In this document: in pieces, positions 22,517 through 27,966 of the stretch
Position numbering within the stretch: position 1 is the stretch's first letter
Layout of the letters: the number at the start of each line of letters is the position of its first letter
DNA from: SCUN01 sp046598935
GTDB lineage: Bacteria > Acidobacteriota > Vicinamibacteria > Vicinamibacterales > SCN-69-37
Reading direction: 5' to 3'
Assembly: GCA_046598935.1 (NCBI GenBank)
Contig: JBKJHW010000094.1
Span: 1-27,966, forward strand
DNA length: 27,966 bases
The notes under the pieces: model-generated
The model's database searches: none
Seen by the model: the letters and a program-made list of their open reading frames with translations, nothing else
What the model was told of the DNA's origin: nothing
Made by a program: the position numbers and the translations under genes

Positions 22517-24158
22517 CCGGAAGTGGCTCGCGCTCGCGCTCTTCGCGATTCTCGCGATCGCGCACACGTGGCCGCTCGCGTCGGCGCCGGGCCGCTACTC
22601 GCGCAACGACAACATGGACACGCAACTCAACGAGTGGACCATGGCGTGGGTGGCGCACCAGGTGGTGCGCGATCCCGTGCATCTGTTCGACGCCAACATC
22701 TTTTATCCGGAGAAGCGGACGCTCGCCTTCTCCGAGCATCTCTTCGTGCAGGGCGTGATGGCGATGCCGCTCTACTGGGTTGGCGCGTCGCCCGTGGCCG
22801 CATTCAACATCATTCTCATCGTCGGCCTCGCGCTGAGCGGCTGGACGATGGCGCTGGTGATGCATCGGTGGACCGGCAACTGGCTTGCCGCGATCGTCAG
22901 CGGCTGCCTCATCGCCTTCAACGCGAGCACGCTCTCGCGTCTGGTACACATCCAGGCGATGCATCTCGAGTTCTTCCCGTTCATGCTGGCGGCGATCGAC
23001 CAGCTCATTCGACAGCCGCGCGCGAAAGCCGCGCTCAGCCTCGCGGGCTGGTTCGTGCTCCAGGCGCTGACATCGGTCTACTTCCTCGTGTTCATCACGA
23101 TCGCCGCGATCGCGGCGGCGCTCGTCCGCGCTAACGAGTGGCTCAAGGACAACCGGTCGGCGTTCTTGAAGCACGCGGCGTTGGCCGCCGTCGTGGCGAT
23201 CCTGCTGCTCACACCGTTCCTGCTGCCCTACTACCACGCGAGCCAGGAACAGGATCAGTTCACGCGGAAGATCGATGAAGTCGGGCGCTACTCGGCCACG
23301 TGGAGGAACTACGCCGCCTCGGCCGGCACGCTCCACATGGAAAAGCTGGGCTCGAAACTGGGCACGCCAGGCTGGAGCAAGGGATACGCGAACGCGGACT
23401 ATCTCTTTCCGGGGTTCATGGCGCTGACGCTGACGCTACTCTCGCTCGTTTCGCTCACGGCCATTAAGGACCGGCGCGCGCGCATGGCGCTGGCATTTGG
23501 CGTCGTCTCGTTCGCGCTGTCGTTTGGGCCCGCGTTTCCGCTCTACGCGCCTCTCTACAAGATTTTCCCGTTGCTACAGGCGATTCGCGGGGCGGCGCGC
23601 TTCGGCCAGATGGTGCTCGCGGCGATCGCGATTCTCTCCGGCTTCGGCCTCGCCTGGCTCTCGCTCAAGCTGCCGAGAAAAGCCGCGCTCGCGGCCGGCG
23701 TCATCGCTGCGATCGCCGTGAACGCGGAAGCCTGGCGCGCGCCGATCGGTTACTGCGGCAATCCCGAGAACAAGATGTGTCAGGATTACGTCGACGTGCC
23801 GCCCATTTTCAAGACACTCGATCGTGCGGACGTCAAAGCCATCGTCGTCTTTCCGTTCTATCCGCCGAACGGCGAGCTGAACAAGAACGCACGCTACATG
23901 CTGCAATCGACCGAGCATTTCAAGCCGATGATGAACGGTTACTCCGGCTACATGCCGACGGTGATGTTCACGCACTTCCAGGGCGTGAAGGATTTTCCCA
24001 GCGCCGGGTCGATCGCGTATCTGAAGGGCCTCGGCGTGACGCACGCGCTGGTTGATGCACGGAACATGCCGCCTGAAGCCCTTGTCGCGATTTCACATTC
24101 GCCGAGCCTCGTGCTCGAACAGACCGACGGCAATCTGCAGATTCTCGCTATCAAGTAA
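22503..24158 (+). CDS. Polytopic membrane protein, probable GT-C-like glycosyltransferase
   Basis: This 551-residue protein has ten or more hydrophobic segments between residue 7 and about 405, then a soluble C-terminal region (about 405-551). I do not recognise a named family with certainty. The first extracytoplasmic loop (NDNMDTQLNEWTMAWV, with Asp39) resembles the acidic loop of GT-C enzymes, and the overall length and topology match that fold. The C-terminal part contains VVFPFYPPNGELNKNARYML and GVTHALVDARNM, the layout of periplasmic domains in uncharacterised bacterial GT-C relatives. The 14-base overlap with the upstream GT39-like gene implies translational coupling and a shared pathway, perhaps successive sugar additions. 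The start has no clear ribosome binding site because it lies inside the preceding gene. Confidence 0.8.
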   Translation: MSASNRKWLALALFAILAIAHTWPLASAPGRYSRNDNMDTQLNEWTMAWVAHQVVRDPVHLFDANIFYPEKRTLAFSEHLFVQGVMAMPLYWVGASPVAAFNIILIVGLALSGWTMALVMHRWTGNWLAAIVSGCLIAFNASTLSRLVHIQAMHLEFFPFMLAAIDQLIRQPRAKAALSLAGWFVLQALTSVYFLVFITIAAIAAALVRANEWLKDNRSAFLKHAALAAVVAILLLTPFLLPYYHASQEQDQFTRKIDEVGRYSATWRNYAASAGTLHMEKLGSKLGTPGWSKGYANADYLFPGFMALTLTLLSLVSLTAIKDRRARMALAFGVVSFALSFGPAFPLYAPLYKIFPLLQAIRGAARFGQMVLAAIAILSGFGLAWLSLKLPRKAALAAGVIAAIAVNAEAWRAPIGYCGNPENKMCQDYVDVPPIFKTLDRADVKAIVVFPFYPPNGELNKNARYMLQSTEHFKPMMNGYSGYMPTVMFTHFQGVKDFPSAGSIAYLKGLGVTHALVDARNMPPEALVAISHSPSLVLEQTDGNLQILAIK

Positions 24159-24178
24159 AAGAACCCGGAGCTCCACGC

Positions 24179-24793
24179 GTGCCATTTGTCTGCCAGAAGT
24201 GCCAGAGCGAGTTCAACGTCAGCCCGGCGGCGCTCGCCAAGTTTCCCGGCTGGGTACCGAAGACGTGCTCGCGCTGCAAAAAGGCGACGTCGCCTTCCGG
24301 CACGCGCGAAGAGAACCTGACGACGGCGGAAGTGCTCGAGAAGTACAGCGCGGGACCTGCCGACGGCGTTTTCACGGACGGAGCGGCAGAACCGAATCCC
24401 GGCCCTGGCGGCTGGGGCGCTGTCTACGTCGTCGGCGGCGAGATAGTCGGCGAGCGCAATGGCCACGAGCCGCACACGACCAACAACCGCATGGAGCTGT
24501 CGGCTCTCATCGCTGGCTGCCGCATGGTGCCGAAGGACCAAAGCGCGATCATTCACACCGACAGCGATCTGTGCGTGAAGTCGATCACGATCTGGGCGAA
24601 AGACTGGGAGGCGCGCGGCTGGCGGAAGAAGGATAAGAAGGCCGGCGAGATCAAGAATCTCGATCTCGTGCAAGAGCTCTTCCGGCTCTATTACGACCAC
24701 GGCGGCCTTCGGCTGCAGTGGATCAAGGCTCACGCCGGCAATCGCTGGAACGAATATGCGGATTCACTGGCGACCGCATACCGGCGGCGCTGA
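24179..24793 (+). CDS. rnhA: Ribonuclease HI with N-terminal zinc-ribbon extension
   Basis: RNase HI cuts the RNA strand of RNA-DNA hybrids. This 204-residue protein has the catalytic domain at about 62-204. The active site is complete: Asp67 in FTDGAA, Glu106 in NNRMELSAL, Asp128 in HTDSDLC and Asp195 in EYADSLA, with His185 in the KAHAGN loop. The basic protrusion (DWEARGWRKKDKK) is also present. Before the domain lies an extension with two CxxC pairs (C5/C8 and C30/C33), likely a zinc ribbon, then a linker. Most bacterial RnhA lack this. The start is GTG, with GGAG 8 bases upstream supporting it. It is 20 bases after the membrane protein gene on the same strand, but no functional link is obvious. 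Confidence 0.93.
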   Translation: MPFVCQKCQSEFNVSPAALAKFPGWVPKTCSRCKKATSPSGTREENLTTAEVLEKYSAGPADGVFTDGAAEPNPGPGGWGAVYVVGGEIVGERNGHEPHTTNNRMELSALIAGCRMVPKDQSAIIHTDSDLCVKSITIWAKDWEARGWRKKDKKAGEIKNLDLVQELFRLYYDHGGLRLQWIKAHAGNRWNEYADSLATAYRRR

Positions 24794-24809
24794 GCTCCGC
24801 GTTGAATCG

Positions 24810-25004
24810 TTACTTCACACGCAGCACACACACCGCGTACGGCCGGATGGTGTCATCCAGCATCTTCAGCAGGGCTCGATGCTGCTCCGAGGTCTCGATG
24901 GCCAGCACTGTCGGTGTAAACATTCCTGCGTCCCGTGACGCGTTGTTGAAATCGACCTGCGTTTTCATCGGCACTTCGCGGGGCGGCTTGGTATTGATTC
25001 TCAT
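24810..25004 (-). CDS. Small hypothetical protein
   Basis: This is a 64-residue product I do not recognise. It is soluble with no signal peptide: MRINTKPPREVPMK, then a region with FNNASRDAGMFTPTVLAIETSEQHRALLKMLDDTIRPY. The start at 25004 is supported by AGAGGA 8 bases upstream. A longer frame reaching back over the tRNA fragment is an artefact. It is convergent with the RNase H gene, 16 bases apart. The regular composition, proper ribosome binding site and helical pattern in the second half make it a plausible real gene. Its function is unknown. By the tRNA geometry it lies on the chromosomal side of the island junction. Confidence 0.55.
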   Translation of the reverse strand: MRINTKPPREVPMKTQVDFNNASRDAGMFTPTVLAIETSEQHRALLKMLDDTIRPYAVCVLRVK

Positions 25005-25067
25005 CGGATGGTCCTCTGATGGCGTAGCCATCCGGAGCTGCGAGCGAAGCGAGCGATCAGCGCAGGA

Positions 25068-25125
25068 TGGTGCCGGGGGTGGGAATCGAACCCACACGAG
25101 GTTTTTGACCTCTCAGGATTTTAAG
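25068..25125 (-). other. 3' half of tRNA-Leu (anticodon TAA), probable attachment site
   Basis: On the minus strand the segment begins with CTTAAAA, a complete Leu anticodon loop with TAA. It continues with the 3' anticodon strand (TCCTG), a long variable arm with stem GAGGT/ACCTC as in class II tRNAs, a perfect T arm (GTGGG, TTCGATT, CCCAC), the acceptor strand CCCCGGC, discriminator A and encoded CCA. The bases before the loop (GTCGG) do not pair with TCCTG, and no D arm or 5' acceptor strand is present. The sequence is therefore a 58-base 3' fragment that cannot fold as a tRNA. This is what tyrosine recombinases that use the anticodon loop leave at the distal junction (attR-like). Confidence 0.85.
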
Positions 25126-25191
25126 CCGACCTGAAACGTTTTTCGATCGGACGAACCGACGTGAGTTAGCGTTTTCCCGCCTGTTATCGAG

Positions 25192-25407
25192 CTACGCCGG
25201 GACGACTACGTATTCAGCAAAGGATGTCGAGGCAGGGATCGGCTGTTTGTCTTCCACCAATCCCTCGACGTGCATCTGGATCGCTTCGTACATCCGACGC
25301 TCGGTCTCTTCGCGCGTCGATCCAGTTGCCACACAGCCCGGCAGGTCCGGAGAGTACGCGGAGAAGTTACTGCCGGCATTCTCGATCACGATGAGAAATC
25401 GATGCAT
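25192..25407 (-). CDS. hicB: HicB-like antitoxin
   Basis: This 71-residue protein has the partial RNase-H-like HicB fold: the start MHRFLIVIENAG, then FSAYSPDLPGCVATGSTREETERRMYEAIQMHVEGLVEDKQPIP. The pattern of a Tyr/Asp/Leu/Pro/Gly/Cys turn followed by a helix is the HicB signature. It neutralises HicA, whose gene ends 2 bases upstream. No ribbon-helix-helix or HTH DNA-binding domain follows (it ends VVVPA), so autoregulation may be weaker or depend on another factor. The order toxin then antitoxin is the common one for HicAB. It lies about 66 bases inside the tRNA fragment junction. Confidence 0.88.
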   Translation of the reverse strand: MHRFLIVIENAGSNFSAYSPDLPGCVATGSTREETERRMYEAIQMHVEGLVEDKQPIPASTSFAEYVVVPA

Positions 25408-25409
25408 CG

Positions 25410-25601
25410 CTACTCCTTAAGTCCCGCTTGCTTCAGAATGCTGTTGTACGTTCCTGGCGCCAAGTCGTCGGACGGGTGCCCGGCAACGGTAACGCGTCCA
25501 GCCTTCGTCGCGTGCTTGAACTGACGATGGCTGCCCTTTGTCCTCACTTCGCGCCAGCCATCCGCCTCGATCAGCTTGATCGCTTCGCGAACCTTCGGCA
25601 C
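25410..25601 (-). CDS. hicA: HicA-like mRNA interferase toxin
   Basis: This is a 63-residue double-stranded-RNA-binding-like toxin that cleaves mRNA in the ribosome-associated pool. The usual HicA layout is clear: VREAIKLIEADGWREVRTKGSHRQF with the catalytic His25 in GSHRQF, then KAGRVTVAGHPSDDLAPGTYNSILKQAGL. The start is a GTG at 25601 in the expected place, giving the typical size. A TAATAT box ends 5 bases before it and no ribosome binding site is present. The longer upstream frame (adding PNPRMCSGQ and so on) has no family counterpart. The pair probably stabilises the island, or works as a phage-defence abortive module; both are general suggestions for the family. Confidence 0.87.
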   Translation of the reverse strand: MPKVREAIKLIEADGWREVRTKGSHRQFKHATKAGRVTVAGHPSDDLAPGTYNSILKQAGLKE

Positions 25602-25606
25602 GGCCC

Positions 25607-25612
25607 ATATTA
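25607..25612 (-). promoter_or_regulatory. Candidate -10 box TAATAT for hicAB
   Basis: TAATAT on the minus strand ends 5 bases before the hicA GTG at 25601. No Shine-Dalgarno sequence is present, so hicA mRNA may be leaderless. Confidence 0.4.
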
Positions 25613-25706
25613 GCGCGGACTGCCCACTGCACATCCTTGGGTTTGGAACAGGCCGTCGCGGCACGCCGGCGAAGCTTCCAGTAGGTGTTTAGCGAGCTGG
25701 CGGCCT

Positions 25707-25847
25707 TCACGGGATCGTCGGATACGCGTCCTCTCCGAATGCGCTCTGCTCCGGCATGTGTTCCGCCGTGAGGTGGTCTGAAGAATGAGTGCTGTTGGGT
25801 CCGCCGAACTCGTCCAAAGCTCCGGTGTGAAACTCGATGAAGCACAT
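25707..25847 (-). CDS. Doubtful short ORF upstream of hicA
   Basis: A 46-residue frame (MCFIEFHTGALDEFGG, ending AYPTIP) lies between hicA and the helicase on the minus strand, with AGGCGG immediately before the ATG. It resembles no family I know. It is listed because the 25602-25893 stretch has no other gene. It may be a remnant or chance frame. Confidence 0.2.
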   Translation of the reverse strand: MCFIEFHTGALDEFGGPNSTHSSDHLTAEHMPEQSAFGEDAYPTIP

Positions 25848-25852
25848 CCGCC

Positions 25853-25858
25853 TATACT
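25853..25858 (+). promoter_or_regulatory. Weak -10 candidate TATACT upstream of the helicase
   Basis: TATACT lies 35 bases before the GTG at 25894. No -35 box is clear. It is the only A/T-rich hexamer of this type in the region before the helicase gene. Confidence 0.25.
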
Positions 25859-25893
25859 TCGATTCCCATGACCACCTGCTTGCGTAGCCACTC

Positions 25894-27966
25894 GTGACAG
25901 TCGACTCGGGCAAGATGCGAGAGGATGCCGAGAAGGTACTCGCGGCTCTCGCGGGACCGGATGCGCGTTTACGCGAGGATCAGTGGACGGCGATCGAGGC
26001 CCTGGTCGCTCATCGCAGACGCGTGTTGTGTGTCCAACGGACCGGCTGGGGAAAGTCTGCCGTGTACTTCGTCGCAACAGCGCTGTTACGGGCGCGTGGA
26101 GCTGGTCCAACCCTAATAGTGTCTCCCTTGCTCGCATTGATGCGAAACCAAGTTGAGGCTGCTCGACGCGCCGGAATCATCGCGACAACAATCAACTCAG
26201 CAAATCTCGCTGAGTGGCACGACATCTATGATCAAGTTCAAGATGGCGCCATCGACGTCCTGCTGGTCAGTCCGGAGCGGCTCAACAATCCGGATTTCCG
26301 CGACTACGTGTTGCCCGAGATTGCAGAGGCGACCGGCCTCGTCGTCGTGGATGAAGCGCATTGCATCTCGGACTGGGGACATGATTTCCGCCCCGACTAT
26401 CGGCGCCTAGGCACGCTGCTGGCCAGCTTGTCGCCACACGTGCCCGTCCTCGCAACCACGGCCACGGCAAACGCGCGCGTTGCCACGGATGTTGCGGAGC
26501 AGCTTGGAGACACCGTCGTTCTGCGAGGACCGCTTGATCGTGAGTCACTCCAAGTCGGTGTAGTGTCGCTGCCGACAACAGCCCACAGGATGGCATGGAT
26601 TGCCGACCGACTATCCGAGCTGCCTGGCTCTGGGATCATCTATACGCTGACAGTCGCTGCCGCTGACGAGACGGCCGCGTTTCTGCGCTCCCGGGGCCAC
26701 TTAGTCGTGGCTTACAGTGCGAAGACTGAACACGCAGAGCGACGTGCAGCGGAAGTCGATCTGATCAACAACCAGGTCAAGGCGCTCGTCGCTACCTCGG
26801 CCCTCGGCATGGGTTTTGACAAGCCCGACCTCGCGTTCGTGGTGCATCTTGGAGCGCCGCCCTCACCCATCGCTTACTACCAACAGATCGGACGTGCTGG
26901 CCGGGCCGTCCGCACTGCACAGGTGATCCTTTTGCCGGGTGCCGAGGATACTGCGATTTGGCGTTACTTCGGGGCACTGTCGTTTCCGCCAGAAGACAAA
27001 GTCCGGATAGTGTTGGAGTTACTCGCGGCCCTCGACACGCCGATATCGACGCAGGCGTTGGAGCCGCATGTTGACCTGAGCCGCGGGCGGCTCGAACACA
27101 TGCTGAAGGTACTTGACGTCGATGGCGCCGTTCGGCGCGTCGCGGGTGGCTGGGTCGGGACGGGGACCACGTGGCGCCACGACGCAGAGCGATACGAAAG
27201 AATCGCCGCCGCACGCCAAACCGAGCAGCACGCGATGCTCGATTACGCCGGGACGTCTGAATGCCGGATGGAATTCCTCCGCGGTTGCCTCGATGATCCC
27301 GGTGCAGTGCCTTGCCAGCGCTGCGATAACTGCGCTGGGCTATTCGTGTCGCGAGATATCTCGTCCGGTGCACTCGACGCCGCACGATCTCACTTGAATC
27401 GAGTCGGCGTGGAACTTACTCCGCGCACGCTATGGCCGACAGGGCTACCAGCGATCGGAGTCGCGTTGTCTGGACGAATCCCGCTCGGTGAGAGGGCGCT
27501 CTCAGGTCGCGCTGTGGCGCGCCTTGCTGAGGTCGGATGGGGTGAGCAACTGCGAATGCTTTTGGACGAGGGCACACCGGACACTGCGGCACCCGAACCA
27601 GTCCTGAGTGCCGCAATCCGCGTTCTCGATGAGTGGGCCTACGCCGATGATTTGCGGCCGGTCGGCGTCGTGATGATGGGATCGCGGAGGAGACCGATCC
27701 TGATCGGCAGTGTCGCTGACCAAATCTCACGCGCCTGCGGACTGCCGCTGGTGGGTACGCTATCGCCAGTCGGCTCAACACACGGCTCCGGGCGAGCGAA
27801 TAGCGCTCGGCGCGTGGCCGCGCTACAGAATGAATTCAAGGTGACGGTTGAGGTTGCTGCCGCATGCGCAAACGCCGCTGGCCCAGTCCTGCTCGTCGAC
27901 GACGTCGTCGATTCAGGTTGGACCATGACTTTGGCGGCACGAGCGCTTCGCCAAGCCGGGGCCACT
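25894..27966 (+). CDS. RecQ-family DNA helicase with C-terminal phosphoribosyltransferase domain (3' truncated)
   Basis: The frame is open for 691 residues to the window edge. It has the superfamily 2 helicase core: RLREDQWTAIEAL (motif 0), QRTGWGKS (Walker A, 48-55), VSPLLALMRNQ (Ia), DEAHCISDWGHDFRPDY (II and the RecQ aromatic loop, 153-169), LATTATA (III), VATSALGMGFDKPDL (V) and YYQQIGRAGR (VI). A RecQ zinc site follows with Cys457, Cys474, Cys477 and Cys480 in CQRCDNC. The C-terminal part (about 585-691) carries VLLVDDVVDSGWTM, the PRPP-binding loop of type I phosphoribosyltransferases, also found in ComF. About 50 residues are probably missing. Similar RecQ-PRTase proteins occur in actinobacteria (my recollection). 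The start is a GTG; an ATG at 25915 is possible. Confidence 0.87.
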   Translation, partial: MTVDSGKMREDAEKVLAALAGPDARLREDQWTAIEALVAHRRRVLCVQRTGWGKSAVYFVATALLRARGAGPTLIVSPLLALMRNQVEAARRAGIIATTINSANLAEWHDIYDQVQDGAIDVLLVSPERLNNPDFRDYVLPEIAEATGLVVVDEAHCISDWGHDFRPDYRRLGTLLASLSPHVPVLATTATANARVATDVAEQLGDTVVLRGPLDRESLQVGVVSLPTTAHRMAWIADRLSELPGSGIIYTLTVAAADETAAFLRSRGHLVVAYSAKTEHAERRAAEVDLINNQVKALVATSALGMGFDKPDLAFVVHLGAPPSPIAYYQQIGRAGRAVRTAQVILLPGAEDTAIWRYFGALSFPPEDKVRIVLELLAALDTPISTQALEPHVDLSRGRLEHMLKVLDVDGAVRRVAGGWVGTGTTWRHDAERYERIAAARQTEQHAMLDYAGTSECRMEFLRGCLDDPGAVPCQRCDNCAGLFVSRDISSGALDAARSHLNRVGVELTPRTLWPTGLPAIGVALSGRIPLGERALSGRAVARLAEVGWGEQLRMLLDEGTPDTAAPEPVLSAAIRVLDEWAYADDLRPVGVVMMGSRRRPILIGSVADQISRACGLPLVGTLSPVGSTHGSGRANSARRVAALQNEFKVTVEVAAACANAAGPVLLVDDVVDSGWTMTLAARALRQAGAT

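Larger units (their letters stand above)
25126..27966 (+). mobile_element. Putative integrated element or genomic island, left part (runs off window)
   Basis: The tRNA-Leu fragment is followed on its 5' side by this segment, so by the geometry of tRNA integration the element lies here and continues to the right. It carries a HicA/HicB pair and a RecQ-family helicase with a phosphoribosyltransferase domain. The helicase uses several TTA and ATA codons. No integrase is seen within the 2.8 kb visible; it would be expected near the far end, next to the intact tRNA. The island status rests on the fragment and the cargo type, not on both ends being seen. Confidence 0.5.

Noticed and set aside
20761..22567. 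Minus-strand frame extending the NfeD protein to 753 residues
   Set aside because: The added 600 residues lie antisense to the GT39-like gene and are rich in Arg, His and Asp. The NfeD homology begins at the ATG at 20755.
25005..25097. N-terminal extension of the small minus-strand protein across the tRNA fragment
   Set aside because: The extension translates tRNA sequence (WVRFPPPAP), and a good ribosome binding site supports the start at 25004.
25068..25200. A complete tRNA-Leu gene
   Set aside because: I looked upstream of the anticodon loop for a D arm and a 5' strand pairing with CCCCGGC and found neither.
26792..27385. Minus-strand frame opposite the helicase
   Set aside because: Antisense to the helicase motifs V and VI and the zinc site; Arg-rich shadow with no family match.
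1..27966. CRISPR arrays, transposase genes and rRNA genes
   Set aside because: I saw no regularly spaced direct repeats, no transposase frames and no rRNA-like sequence in the window.

Overview
The window is GC-rich, densely coded bacterial DNA with many overlapping start and stop codons. Gene content suggests a Gram-negative-type (diderm) soil or sediment bacterium, most like Acidobacteriota/Vicinamibacteria: RND and MacAB-type efflux genes, a Pirellula/Verrucomicrobium-type haem-binding protein, secreted Gly/Arg-rich proteins and long FtsX permeases. There is no rRNA or other marker gene, so this placement is an inference.

Layout. (1) 1-5280, + strand: the C-terminal end of an RND pump, a MacA-like adaptor with an unusual Gly/Arg-rich insert, a MacB-like ATPase and permease encoded separately, and a small secreted protein. 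(2) 5292-6306: a divergent pair of exported redox proteins, a c-type cytochrome (-) and an azurin-like cupredoxin (+), whose start codons share one palindrome. (3) 6307-7540: an antibiotic-biosynthesis-monooxygenase-domain gene between two inverted copies of a repeat of about 250 bp. (4) 7541-13072, - strand: a small protein, an SGNH lipoprotein hydrolase, an ABC ATPase and an FtsX permease (the TesA/YbbA/YbbP set), then DksA/TraR, a ferritin-like protein and folK. (5) 13093-19374, + strand: an APC permease overlapping an aminotransferase, then a hybrid histidine kinase with a full phosphorelay overlapping an MgtC/DUF4010 membrane protein. (6) 19377-20755, - strand: an NfeD and stomatin (SPFH) pair. 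(7) 20852-24793, + strand: two overlapping GT-C-like membrane proteins and an RNase HI with an N-terminal zinc ribbon. (8) 24810-25004: a small - strand gene.

At 25068-25125 lies the 3' half of a class II tRNA-Leu, cut exactly at the anticodon loop, with no matching 5' half. This is what an integrated element leaves at its distal junction. Its orientation puts the element on the right, from about 25126 to beyond the window end. That segment carries a HicA/HicB toxin-antitoxin pair and a RecQ-family helicase with the RecQ zinc cysteines and a C-terminal phosphoribosyltransferase domain, running off the window. Its codon use (TTA and ATA codons) suggests a different origin. This is the most promising accessory region here.

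Several genes that begin transcription units lack a Shine-Dalgarno sequence and instead have a TANNNT-like -10 box 5-11 bases before the start codon. This suggests that leaderless or near-leaderless transcripts are common in this organism.
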